A stretch of DNA of 52,504 bases from Heyndrickxia camelliae (GTDB lineage Bacteria > Bacillota > Bacilli > Bacillales > Bacillaceae_C): positions 1-52,504 of the forward strand of contig NZ_PIQO01000026.1 of NCBI RefSeq assembly GCF_002844575.1, given 5' to 3'. Under the pieces are notes generated by a model that saw only the letters and a list, made by a program, of their open reading frames with translations, was not told the DNA's origin and ran no database searches. A program made the translations under genes and the position numbers. This document shows, in pieces, positions 32,376 through 40,407 of this stretch (its first letter is position 1; every line of letters begins with the position of its first letter).

Positions 32376-34646
32376 ATGTCTATTACAAGAATCATAAATA
32401 AAACTCCAATTCAAAATAAGAATCAAAATATCTATGAGGTTGAAGAGATAAATTCACATACTTTAAGAAAGATATTTGATACAAGGTTTAATGGGGAAGG
32501 AGTCTATTGTATGGAGTCATATGCTGCCAATGACTATATAGAAAAGTACCTCGTTACTCCTTCCTTTGATAAGTTTTATGAGTACTCCCCCACCAATAAG
32601 GAATGGGATTTTCAAGGGGAGAGTATAAAAGATTTAAGTGTTTATGAATTAGTATTGAGTAATCCATTATTTATGCCATTGGATACTAAACAATTTGTTA
32701 ATTTATTTGAAGTGGTGCAGCAAATGAAACATACTCCGATTCTCATCCAAATACTATTTTGCAAAAGGTTAGATAATTGGAGAGAAGAAGCAATTGGAAT
32801 GTATGAGGATTGGAGAAGTGGTAATGATGATCCTTTTTCCAATAAGACACTAAGAGGCTTACAAAATAAGGCATTAAATGTATTGAATAGGATGGGCGGT
32901 TTTAACTTAAAGCGTAATAGTATCAAGGAAATGGAAGAGAAAATACTTTCACATGGCTATAGGATGGAATGCAGGTTTGTAGTTTATGAAAATAAGTATG
33001 AAAAGCAGTTTGAGGAATTAATAAAGAAAGAAATTGTTAAATTAAATCTGTTTAATGAGTTGAAATTGATAAAGGTACAAAACAAGAAAGTATTATTAAA
33101 AGAAATAGAGAATAGGAGCTTTCAAGTAACATCGCAAAATCAGTTGTATTCAGAACAAGAGATTTTTAGTTTATTAAGTGATAAACAGATTGAAATGAAA
33201 TCAGTTGAATTGAATCAACCAGTTAAAACATCAAGTATAACTAAACAAATGAATGAAAGTATTCAGTTACAATACTTATATAAGTTAATGCCAACTAGTG
33301 AAAATAGAAAGAGAGAAGTGGATGAGACTAAAGCTGAATTAGTGAATAATGCACTTAAAAGGGTGGGTATAGTGAAGAAAGCATTGAAAGTGAATGATAT
33401 TAAACAGGGAGCAACGATTCAGAAAATACAATTTGTCATTCCTCCAGAGATCAACTATACAACAATTAAGAAAAAGTTAGAGGATATTCAAGGAGCTATG
33501 GGGGATAAAGGAATAACGATTGATATTGGAGATAAACCGGATACTATTAATGTTTATGTTCCTTTGGATAATAGAGATGTAGTTTATTTTAGAACTATAT
33601 TAGAGTCTGAGGAATTTCAACGATTCAGAGAAAAGCATACATTACCTTTTATTGTTGGAGAAAATGTAGACGGGGATTATCTATTTGGGGATTTAACTGA
33701 GTTAAGACATATTCTCATTGCCGGAACTACAGGAAGTGGGAAAAGTGTATTTATGAATTTGATTATTCTTTGTTTGATATTAAGTGTGCCAGCAGATGAA
33801 ATGATGTTGTATTTGATTGATCCTAAGTTGGTGGAATTGGCACAGTTTAATGGTTTTCCTCATGTGAGAAGTATCATTGCTGATATGAAGAGAGCACAAT
33901 CCTTATTATCTTCGTTATGTGATGAGATGGATAAACGATATGAAGTGTTTTCTAAAGTAGGGGTTAGGGATATACAAGGATTTAATGAGACACAGGAAAA
34001 GAAAATGAAATACATTGTATGTGCGATAGATGAATTAGCGGATTTGATGACTACTAATAAAGAAGTTGAGGATTATATTGTGCGATTATGCCAAAAAGCA
34101 AGAGCTGCAGGTATACATTTAATTATTGCTACTCAAAGACCATCAGTAGATGTAGTGACCGGGTTAATTAAGGCAAATTTACCGAATAGGTTTTCTTTTA
34201 GTATGACATCACAAGTTGACTCTAAGACAGTGTTGGATAAGGGTGGTGCTGAGAAGTTATTAGGAAAAGGAGATGGGTTAGCGAAGATTGAAGGGAGTAA
34301 GATGGAGTTTGAACGGTTTCAGTCTGCAATATTAAGTTTGGATGTTAAAGAGGAAATGAGGATATATGATGGACTAAAGGAATTGTTTAAGGATTTAAAG
34401 GTGGATGATGGGGAATTGATTGAGGTAAAAGAGGAAGAACCGATTGATAAATTAAAAAGGATTATTGCTAATACAAATGAGACTAGAGTTAGTGAACTGG
34501 GTAGGTTGATGGTTATGGGGAATAATAAGGTGCATGAGTTGATTAAGGAATTAGTTGAAGAAGGATGGTTAACTAAGGAAGGGAATAGATATGTGATTAA
34601 TGTGGATCAGGAAGAATTGGATAAATGGAGGGATGAGGATGAATAA
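32376..34646 (+). CDS. FtsK/SpoIIIE-type DNA translocase
   Basis: A 756-residue soluble protein with no N-terminal membrane anchor visible. Residues about 335-420 match the FtsK alpha domain ('KVNDIKQGATIQKIQFVIPP'), then the RecA-like motor: Walker A 'GTTGSGKS' near 449-456, 'LIDPKLVELAQFNGFPHV', Walker B 'CAIDELADLM' near 550, and 'ATQRPSVDVVTGLIKANLPNRFSF'. The C terminus carries a gamma-like winged helix ('SELGRLMVMGNNKVHELIKELVEEGWL'), which in FtsK reads oriented DNA motifs. The first 330 residues are unrecognised. AGGAGG precedes the ATG. It could be a plasmid-encoded translocase for transfer, or for resolving or moving the element's DNA. Confidence 0.85.
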   Translation: MSITRIINKTPIQNKNQNIYEVEEINSHTLRKIFDTRFNGEGVYCMESYAANDYIEKYLVTPSFDKFYEYSPTNKEWDFQGESIKDLSVYELVLSNPLFMPLDTKQFVNLFEVVQQMKHTPILIQILFCKRLDNWREEAIGMYEDWRSGNDDPFSNKTLRGLQNKALNVLNRMGGFNLKRNSIKEMEEKILSHGYRMECRFVVYENKYEKQFEELIKKEIVKLNLFNELKLIKVQNKKVLLKEIENRSFQVTSQNQLYSEQEIFSLLSDKQIEMKSVELNQPVKTSSITKQMNESIQLQYLYKLMPTSENRKREVDETKAELVNNALKRVGIVKKALKVNDIKQGATIQKIQFVIPPEINYTTIKKKLEDIQGAMGDKGITIDIGDKPDTINVYVPLDNRDVVYFRTILESEEFQRFREKHTLPFIVGENVDGDYLFGDLTELRHILIAGTTGSGKSVFMNLIILCLILSVPADEMMLYLIDPKLVELAQFNGFPHVRSIIADMKRAQSLLSSLCDEMDKRYEVFSKVGVRDIQGFNETQEKKMKYIVCAIDELADLMTTNKEVEDYIVRLCQKARAAGIHLIIATQRPSVDVVTGLIKANLPNRFSFSMTSQVDSKTVLDKGGAEKLLGKGDGLAKIEGSKMEFERFQSAILSLDVKEEMRIYDGLKELFKDLKVDDGELIEVKEEEPIDKLKRIIANTNETRVSELGRLMVMGNNKVHELIKELVEEGWLTKEGNRYVINVDQEELDKWRDEDE

Positions 34647-34788
34647 GGAATACATTATAACCCATTATGAGCAAGATTGGGACGATGATAACATATACTA
34701 CAGTGTCCGAGAGGATGGTTTGATTGTCAAAGTCAATGTAGAGACAGGAGATAGAATGGAGTATTTTATGGAGAGGGTAGTACATTAA
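34639..34788 (+). CDS. small protein coupled to the translocase
   Basis: A 49-residue acidic protein starting within the last codons of the translocase gene. GGAGGG/GATGAGG precedes the ATG (the apparent earlier start lacks a site). Mixed beta-like sequence (IYYSVREDGLIVKVNVE). Function unknown. It is the last gene of its operon and overlaps the terminator. Confidence 0.6.
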   Translation: MNKEYIITHYEQDWDDDNIYYSVREDGLIVKVNVETGDRMEYFMERVVH

Positions 34789-34810
34789 ATGTGCTGCTCT
34801 TTTTTTTGTT
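34771..34810 (+). terminator. intrinsic terminator of the ParM-to-translocase block
   Basis: Stem GTAGTACATT against AATGTGCTGC with further G-C pairs, followed by TTTTTTTT. Strong rho-independent type. It ends the plus-strand block. Confidence 0.8.
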
Positions 34811-34834
34811 TAAAAATATGCCCCTACCTATGAG

Positions 34835-35090
34835 TATCGTAAGGTGAAAAATTGGGTATCGTGATGGACGATAGATCTATGGGCTGAAGATAGGGGAGAA
34901 GTATTGATATGAGTGGGTTTAGGCGACTTTATGAGTCGTCTTATTTGTGTTTGGAGGATAGGAGTATCGTTGAAACGTTGATGTAGCAAGGGTTGGAGGT
35001 TGATTTGATGGTGGAATAAGGGGAGTGTGGGTGATTTGGAGGTGGGAGAAATGTAGGAATATCAAGGGATGAACGATTGTTTGAACGATA
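34835..35090 (+). repeat. TATCGT/ACGATA motifs in the 780-bp non-coding gap
   Basis: The interval 34811-35497 has no gene. It contains TATCGT at 34835, 34857 and 34975, ACGATA at 34868 and 35085, and ACGATT at 35073, in both orientations, plus a GCGACT...AGTCGT hairpin (34923-34940). From 34811 to about 35195 the plus strand is very rich in G and poor in C; after CCCCCTTTAACC (near 35205) it becomes C-rich. The motifs could bind a replication, transfer or resolution protein. Confidence 0.45.
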
Positions 35091-35497
35091 GAAATAGGGT
35101 GATTTTAGGGGTGAATTGGCAAAATAAGTAGGGTGTGTGGATAGAAGTGCTATGGGTGTATTTTGGAAATAATTAGGAGATTTAGATGTAAAATAACCCC
35201 CTTTAACCTATATCTAATATTCATTATATACACCTTTAGCTTTTAATCCGTTTTTACTGGATTATTGCTAGATTGGACAAGCTATTAACATCTTGTCTAT
35301 AAATACCAAAAAATTTCCAAAAATCGTTTAATAACAGCGTGACAATAATAGAACACATTCATAAGTATATATTATCACACTCCAACATACCATAATTTTT
35401 TCTTATCATTATATTATATCTACACGCACACGATTATCCTCATAAATATCTTTTAAACTACCAAAAAAATCTCAAAAATTTTATTAATAAAATTAAA

Positions 35498-35526
35498 TTG
35501 ACAATAAAAATAAATCATGTTATAAT
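35498..35526 (+). promoter_or_regulatory. consensus sigma-A promoter
   Basis: TTGACA, a 17-bp spacer (ATAAAAATAAATCATGT) and TATAAT, with TG before the -10. About 43 bp upstream of the next gene. Member of the shared-spacer promoter family. Confidence 0.85.
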
Positions 35527-35568
35527 ATAAGTAAGTTAAATAATACTTATTTAAAAGGAGCGGTTACA

Positions 35569-37020
35569 ATGTTAAAAAAATTTAATGTTACTGATTACAA
35601 ATATGTTCAATTCGAAAAGGATCAAACAGCACCTTGGTTATTATACATAGTACAATACGATTCACCTTCGTACATTTATAAAGAAGAGATAGGACGCTTT
35701 GACTTCTACAATATGGAAGGTAGGCTTGCGGTACCGAACGCAGGTATAAAGGAATATAAACGCTTCAATGCTATGTTAAATATGATATTCAAACATGATG
35801 AAAGGTTTGGATGGAACTATGTACTAGTTGAGGATTGCAAAAAAGCTGGACTTAAAAAACGTAAAGCGGAAAAGGTTGCACTTGCTGAAAAGGAAGTAAA
35901 TAAACAAACAGAAAAAGCACTGGAATATCTAAATAAATTAAATAACAATGATACTCAACTAGTGAATGTATTAAAAGACAACTTTATGGATGTAACGGAC
36001 GAACAACTAATAAAAGTTATTAAAAACAATTTTAAGAATGCCATATCAGAACGATTAGTAAATGAAGTATTCAATACAATTAAATCAGTATTAAACAATA
36101 TAGAATTAAATGAACAAAAAGAGGAGAATAAAACAACTGATAATAATGAAGATGTATCTTATACAGCGTTTAACCGTACATTCTCAACTTATTCAGAAGC
36201 TGAAGCATATTGTATATCAAACGACTTTGACACGGAATATATAAAGGAGGTTGCACCTCAGCAGCCTTCTAATACTCAACCAGTCACATATCATTTTTAC
36301 AAACAATCCTTTGACAACTATATGGATGCTTACAACTATGCTATTAATAATAAATCACCAGTGACAATGGTTATAGCTTCAAATCATCCAACTATGACAA
36401 ATGAACGTCTACAGCAACTAGAAAAGGAATATACATTTTCAAAGGGTAGCATGTCATACAATGATATGAAAGAATATTTTTCCTATATCTCATCCTTAAA
36501 TGAATCATTAGACCAACAGGAAAGATATTATAAATTACAATCCTATATCAAACGATACGAATACAATCAGAAACAAAAAGAGAATAGGAAAGAATATTTA
36601 AGGGATCTAATGAGGGAAGCATGTACATTATTACACTTTATGAAAAAGAAAGGCTTACAACTAATCAATAAATCAGACTGCGGTATTAGCTCAACCAAAT
36701 ATATTTACAATAATAATGTATTACATTTCGATGTACGATCAAACGGTATGCCAATAGATGAGTATCATACAATGATACACAATATATTCAATAACCATTT
36801 TAGCGACTATATGAACGAATATAAACAGTATAGACTTTACTGGTACTATATGAATACAACAAATACCGAACCATTAACACAAATAAATAACTATGTATTC
36901 ACTGATAATACTATAGGTGAATATGGAATCATTGCATACGATAGACAACTGTCTGATATAGAACTATCTAATTATAATCTAATTCCATATACTCCAGAAG
37001 CTACTCAGCAGGCGATATAA
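35569..37020 (+). CDS. plasmid-type hypothetical protein, 483 aa
   Basis: Not recognised as an enzyme. The N-terminal 120 residues hold a mixed domain ('YVQFEKDQTAPWLLYIVQYD'), followed by charged coiled-coil sequence (about 100-190). Two copies of a short repeat follow: near 195-225 ('AFNRTFSTYSEAEAYCISND') and near 245-272 ('FYKQSFDNYMDAYNYAINN'). The C-terminal half is helical and aromatic-rich. AAAGGAGCGG precedes the ATG. The strong promoter indicates active expression. Possible replication or maintenance factor by location only. Confidence 0.55.
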   Translation: MLKKFNVTDYKYVQFEKDQTAPWLLYIVQYDSPSYIYKEEIGRFDFYNMEGRLAVPNAGIKEYKRFNAMLNMIFKHDERFGWNYVLVEDCKKAGLKKRKAEKVALAEKEVNKQTEKALEYLNKLNNNDTQLVNVLKDNFMDVTDEQLIKVIKNNFKNAISERLVNEVFNTIKSVLNNIELNEQKEENKTTDNNEDVSYTAFNRTFSTYSEAEAYCISNDFDTEYIKEVAPQQPSNTQPVTYHFYKQSFDNYMDAYNYAINNKSPVTMVIASNHPTMTNERLQQLEKEYTFSKGSMSYNDMKEYFSYISSLNESLDQQERYYKLQSYIKRYEYNQKQKENRKEYLRDLMREACTLLHFMKKKGLQLINKSDCGISSTKYIYNNNVLHFDVRSNGMPIDEYHTMIHNIFNNHFSDYMNEYKQYRLYWYYMNTTNTEPLTQINNYVFTDNTIGEYGIIAYDRQLSDIELSNYNLIPYTPEATQQAI

Positions 37021-37066
37021 TCCACATAACATAATTAAATAACTATAACTATATAGGATGTTCGAA

Positions 37067-37118
37067 AAGCCTCTTATATAGTCAATATGAACGTTATAGA
37101 GGTATGTCTTTTTTAACG
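37067..37118 (+). terminator. putative intrinsic terminator
   Basis: CCTCT-T-ATA pairs with TATAGAGG across a 17-base loop, then TATGTCTTTTTTAACG. About 50 bases after the preceding stop. Confidence 0.5.
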
Positions 37119-37173
37119 TATATACTACTTTAATATTCATCAATTATATAATACACTTGTATTCTCATATCTC

Positions 37174-37402
37174 TATAACAGTTCACTTGTTATATTCCAA
37201 GCAATTATTCCATATAACAGCAACCGAATATTATCACTAGGTAAAATCCATATAACAGAACAACAAAAATATTGCTAAGTATTTTTATATAACAGACTAC
37301 TCAAAATATCACCAGTCAATTTTCATATAACAGCAAAGCAAAAATATTGCAGCCTAAAATTTAATATAACAGCAAGCCCAAAATATCACGGAGGTTTTTT
37401 AC
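37174..37402 (+). repeat. tandem array of six ~38-bp TATAACAG repeats
   Basis: TATAACAG begins at 37174, 37213, 37251, 37288, 37326 and 37365, that is every 37-39 bp. Each unit continues with an AAATAT(T/C)(A/G)C-like core about 8 bases later, most clearly in units 3-6. The last unit runs into the ribosome site GGAGG of the small membrane-protein gene at 37405. The interval 37021-37404 has no other gene. The first unit can form a TATAACA/TGTTATA hairpin. Confidence 0.75.
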
Positions 37403-37404
37403 AC

Positions 37405-37500
37405 ATGAAAACAATCTTACATAAACATTCATACACTGTATTAGTTATTACATTATCACTCTTAACCGGTTACACTCTAATAAATATATTATCTAATTAA
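37405..37500 (+). CDS. small membrane peptide, paralogue of 49284
   Basis: A 31-residue protein (MKTILHKHSYTVLVITLSLL...) with a single hydrophobic helix after a basic start. GGAGG lies upstream. The 29-aa peptide encoded at 49284 shares 'YTVLVI-x-L' and 'TGY' at equal positions, so the two are paralogues. Expressed microprotein of the membrane; function unknown. Confidence 0.6.
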   Translation: MKTILHKHSYTVLVITLSLLTGYTLINILSN

Positions 37501-37578
37501 TAAAATTAGATTGCTATTTAGACATATCCACTAAAGTGAATAAATTAAATTATCATAACCAATTAGGAGGCAATACAC

Positions 37579-37875
37579 ATGTTACAACTATTAACCAATC
37601 ACAAGGAATTAAAACAAATATACACTTACAACTCCAATCCACATTCCAGCTTTGATTATGCTAATAACTTAGGATATAAACAAGGCTTATCAAGCTGGAA
37701 TAATGACTTATTCACTCCATACCTCAATAAACTAATCAATCAAGACATTCTTACTAAAGTATATGATTTTGTACAGAATGGACAACGTGAGGCACTATAT
37801 CAATTTTCAAATGGGGATGAAATAGAACTATTTGGAGAAAATCACATGAATATTAGAATATTTTTCAACTATTAA
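37579..37875 (+). CDS. hypothetical protein, 98 aa
   Basis: A 98-residue soluble protein with AGGAGG upstream and a terminator right after. Central sequence 'SSWNNDLFTPYLNKLINQDILTKVYDFVQNG'; the end is beta-like. Nothing recognised. It stands alone between two regulatory regions. Confidence 0.55.
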   Translation: MLQLLTNHKELKQIYTYNSNPHSSFDYANNLGYKQGLSSWNNDLFTPYLNKLINQDILTKVYDFVQNGQREALYQFSNGDEIELFGENHMNIRIFFNY

Positions 37876-37902
37876 GAGGATCAATTTTGATTCTCTTTTT
37901 TA
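37872..37902 (+). terminator. intrinsic terminator
   Basis: AGAGGATCA / TGATTCTCT stem with a TTT-type loop, then TTTTTT. Follows the 98-aa gene. Confidence 0.75.
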
Positions 37903-37993
37903 TATAATTAAATCAATAAGCAATACTTATCATATATCCAACAATCAATTAATCTTTTCTATCGCTAATTAGTAATTTATTTTCAATATTTAG

Positions 37994-38022
37994 TTGTCGT
38001 AATAGGAATAAATCAATATAAT
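37994..38022 (+). promoter_or_regulatory. sigma-A promoter with shared-type spacer
   Basis: TTGTCG, 17-bp spacer (TAATAGGAATAAATCAA), TATAAT, about 78 bp upstream of the TTG-start gene at 38100. Confidence 0.6.
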
Positions 38023-38099
38023 ATATAATGAGGGGATAAGTCTGTACTTTTTCACTGACATATAAAATTAAATAACGAAAAATTCAGGAGGTTAAGCAA

Positions 38100-38279
38100 T
38101 TGTCAAATTATTTCTTTTGTTATGATTCATCGTTACACAAATATTTACATAAAATACATAAGCAATCTTATATATGTGCAGCTTTACACCAAACAACACA
38201 TAAAACATTTTGGCTTTATGAACGCACACCGGAAATTAATAAGTTAATAGAAGAATATACAACATTTATGAAACAATAA
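38100..38279 (+). CDS. DUF5659-like small protein, TTG start
   Basis: A 59-residue protein starting SNYFFCYDSSLHKYL after a TTG, with AGGAGG 8 bases upstream. It shows the pattern of DUF5659 proteins: aromatic start, L-H-K-Y-L helix, 'H-x-x-T-x-K-x-F-W-L-Y' strand and a final helix ('INKLIEEYT'). It is similar in layout to the 44-aa gene at 12595. Probably co-transcribed with the RepL-like gene downstream. Confidence 0.6.
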   Translation: MSNYFFCYDSSLHKYLHKIHKQSYICAALHQTTHKTFWLYERTPEINKLIEEYTTFMKQ

Positions 38280-38364
38280 AATAATAGAATCAAAGTTACA
38301 TAATCTCATGTGAAATCATTGTTAAGCAATTATATAGTTAAACCGAAAAGGAGATGTTACTTAA

Positions 38365-38892
38365 TTGAATAAAAAGGAACTCATTGAACAAATGAGAAAG
38401 GTAGGACAGACAATAGGTGTCAATGCTGTTCAGGATTTTCTTGAATCACATGACTTAGAAATGGATGACATAGAACTATCTTTCCAAGTAAAAGATAAAT
38501 CTAAAGTAAACTGGAAACCTAAAAGTAAATTTGTAAAGGTATTTGATACGGAGCTGAATAAAACAATGGAAAATAAAAAAATTGATATAGAAATGATTGG
38601 CTTTTTAACTGTTTTATCATCCTATTTAAACTATGAAGACAATTGTTTAATTAAATCAGATGGAACATATTTAAACCAAAATGACATAGTACAATTAACT
38701 GGATGGAATAGAAAGAAGGTTAATCAAACTATAAAAACACTTATTGAAAATGAAATCTTATACACTGAACAAAATGAAAACGATAAGAGAAATAAAAAGT
38801 ATTATATTGATCCTAGCTTATTCTTTAGAGGTCAAAAGATAACTAAAGAGGTGAAGGAATTCTTTAATAGTAAACATAACTTAAATAATTAA
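38365..38892 (+). CDS. RepL-like winged-helix protein, putative replication initiator or regulator
   Basis: A 175-residue protein with a TTG start behind AAAAGGAGATG. Residues about 70-155 form a winged helix: 'IEMIGFLTVLSSYLNYEDNCLIKSDGTYLNQNDIVQLTGWNRKKVNQTIKTLIENEILY', then 'KKYYIDPSLFFRG', a strand-turn like the 'NPxxFxRG' end of Firmicutes RepL proteins. RepL proteins start plasmid replication at an origin within or near their own gene. Direct repeats and large inverted repeats follow the gene, fitting this idea. Alternative: a MarR-like transcription factor. Confidence 0.65.
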   Translation: MNKKELIEQMRKVGQTIGVNAVQDFLESHDLEMDDIELSFQVKDKSKVNWKPKSKFVKVFDTELNKTMENKKIDIEMIGFLTVLSSYLNYEDNCLIKSDGTYLNQNDIVQLTGWNRKKVNQTIKTLIENEILYTEQNENDKRNKKYYIDPSLFFRGQKITKEVKEFFNSKHNLNN

Positions 38893-38898
38893 ATATAT

Positions 38899-38988
38899 AA
38901 TATGTTTCTAAAATGACACATAATCGAAAAATAGGGTTATAAAATCAACGTTAAAAAATACAATATGTTTCTAATTTGCTACATAATT
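38899..38988 (+). repeat. two imperfect 27-bp direct repeats after the RepL-like gene
   Basis: AATATGTTTCTAA at 38899 and 38962, each followed by a TG..ACATAAT sequence, 63 bp apart. Candidate iterons or origin elements directly downstream of the initiator-like gene. Confidence 0.5.
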
Positions 38989-39006
38989 TTTTCGTTAAAT
39001 CCCTTG

Positions 39007-39032
39007 AGGCTCTAAGGATAAAGCCTATTTTT
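39007..39032 (+). terminator. possible terminator
   Basis: AGGCT/AGCCT 5-bp stem with a 10-base loop followed by ATTTTTG, 115 bases after the RepL-like stop. Short stem, so weak. Confidence 0.4.
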
Positions 39033-39168
39033 GCCGAAAAAGTTATCTTATATACTTCTTCCCTATATATTACGAGATAGTTAAAATTAATACATATTAA
39101 ATTAATAATTATACTAATACATATAAAAATATAAGTCAGTGGGAAAACTTGTTTTCACGCTGAAAGAA

Positions 39169-39258
39169 GTTATTTGCCTAACTACACAAACATATATACA
39201 CTACATAACCTTTACACTCTACACATTGCATATACTCTATATTGTGTATGCAAATAAC
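39169..39258 (+). repeat. nested inverted repeats, candidate origin or structured element
   Basis: GTTATTTGC (39169-39177) is complementary to GCAAATAAC (39250-39258), a 9-bp perfect match enclosing a second stem, TTGCATATAC (39226-39235) against GTGTATGCAA (39244-39253), which shares bases with the outer arm and so competes with it. TTACACT/AGTGTAA lies around them. The interval 38893-39521 has no gene otherwise. Confidence 0.45.
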
Positions 39259-39444
39259 GATACCTATTCACTATGTAAAGTGTAAGATCCTAAACAGTGG
39301 TATTTTATCACTCGAAAGGCTGTGCTTTTCTCATGAACTTAATAAATTTTCTATAAGCCATTGCATAATTATGATGGTTATTTTTATAAATTCCTAATAA
39401 TATAATGGTTTTAAGGGGATTGAAAATAATATAAATAAAAACAC

Positions 39445-39473
39445 TTTACATTATATAAATAAATTGCTATAAT
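39445..39473 (+). promoter_or_regulatory. sigma-A promoter with shared spacer
   Basis: TTTACA, 17-bp spacer ending AAATAAATTGC, TATAAT, about 50 bp upstream of the gene at 39522. Confidence 0.75.
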
Positions 39474-39521
39474 TTAATTAAAGTTAAACGATATATAAAA
39501 CGATTAAAGGGGATATGTAAA

Positions 39522-39707
39522 ATGTTATATAACGCAAAATTAGTAAATAAGAAAACAAAAAGAGAAATTGCAATTGGTGTGGCTAAATGGGATGAAAGAG
39601 GATTTTATAAATTTAATCTAATCCCAACATTACACAGTAAACCATTTATAAATATTACAAAGCATTCTTCTAATGAAGTAGTTACCGGAGAAATTTATAG
39701 TAATTAA
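39522..39707 (+). CDS. hypothetical protein, 61 aa
   Basis: AAAGGGG precedes the ATG. A basic, beta-like protein beginning MLYNAKLVNKKTKR, unrecognised. First gene behind a strong promoter. Confidence 0.5.
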   Translation: MLYNAKLVNKKTKREIAIGVAKWDERGFYKFNLIPTLHSKPFINITKHSSNEVVTGEIYSN

Positions 39708-39765
39708 ACTTCGTAATAAAAACAATATTTTATAATAAATAAATTATAACTTGGAGGAATGTAAA

Positions 39766-40017
39766 ATGAATATTAAAACAACTGTAGAATATTTTGATAA
39801 GGATATTGACGAATTACTGGAAACAAGAAGCGATACAATGTATACAAAAGAAGAAAATTTATTATTTGATGAGGGATTAAATGTAACATTCTTTGATGAT
39901 ATGGAAGAATATGAATTCGAACAAGATCAATTTGAAGAATGGATGACTAGTAGAGGAATGGAATTAAAAGCATTACTTAAAACAATTAACGGAAGAATAG
40001 CAGCTGTATTAATCTAA
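39766..40017 (+). CDS. acidic hypothetical protein, 83 aa
   Basis: The ATG at 39766 is preferred because GGAGG precedes it; an upstream in-frame ATG lacks a site. Strongly acidic (DMEEYEFEQDQFEEW) with a short helical end. Acidity recalls DNA-mimic or anti-restriction proteins, but no motif supports that. Confidence 0.5.
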   Translation: MNIKTTVEYFDKDIDELLETRSDTMYTKEENLLFDEGLNVTFFDDMEEYEFEQDQFEEWMTSRGMELKALLKTINGRIAAVLI

Positions 40018-40068
40018 TAAAAAATAAATTTGATTAGAAATTAAATTAACAAAAGGGGATAAACTAAT

Positions 40069-40236
40069 ATGAACAATTACAAAGTCGGGCAAACAGTTAT
40101 ATGTACATGGGGATCAAATAAAGGGAAAAAATTCATCATTGAAGCAATTCTCAAAGATAACTACTCATGTTCACTTGCTGGAGCTAATGACGGTAAATAC
40201 TACGCATATACAGATAATCAGTTAACACTTAACTAA
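40069..40236 (+). CDS. small KOW/SH3-like protein, 55 aa
   Basis: Begins 'MNNYKVGQTVICTWGSNKGKKFIIEAI', a KOW- or SH3-like start with a glycine-lysine turn. AAAGGGG lies upstream. A terminator follows at once. Function unknown; nucleic-acid contact is possible. Confidence 0.5.
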   Translation: MNNYKVGQTVICTWGSNKGKKFIIEAILKDNYSCSLAGANDGKYYAYTDNQLTLN

Positions 40237-40260
40237 GCAGCCAAAAGGCTGTTTTTTCTT
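40237..40260 (+). terminator. intrinsic terminator
   Basis: CAGCC AAAA GGCTG followed by TTTTTTCTTTT. Confidence 0.8.
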
Positions 40261-40326
40261 TTCTATTCACCATAAAATCAATCATTTATTTGGTGAAAAA
40301 TATTTAAAATAAATTTATAAAAACTA

Positions 40327-40355
40327 TTGAAATAATAAAAATAAATTGCTATAAT
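40327..40355 (+). promoter_or_regulatory. sigma-A promoter with shared spacer
   Basis: TTGAAA, 17-bp spacer (TAATAAAAATAAATTGC), TATAAT, about 50 bp upstream of the LPD29 gene. Confidence 0.75.
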
Positions 40356-40407
40356 GTATTTAACGATAGCAAATACATATTAAATCAATTTTTAAGGAGT
40401 GTTTCAA

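Noticed and set aside
32376-34646. VirB4 or VirD4 type conjugation ATPase.
   Set aside because: The motor motifs, alpha domain and C-terminal winged helix match FtsK/SpoIIIE, and the protein lacks the N-terminal features of VirB4.
37174-37402. Type III toxin-antitoxin RNA array (ToxI-like), because of about 38-nt tandem repeats.
   Set aside because: ToxI-type repeats are nearly identical and are followed by a ToxN-like gene of about 170 aa. These units share only short cores and the downstream proteins are a 31-aa membrane peptide and an unrelated 98-aa protein.
37174-37402. CRISPR array.
   Set aside because: The conserved part is only 8 bases plus a loose core, not 24-37 bases, and no cas gene is present.
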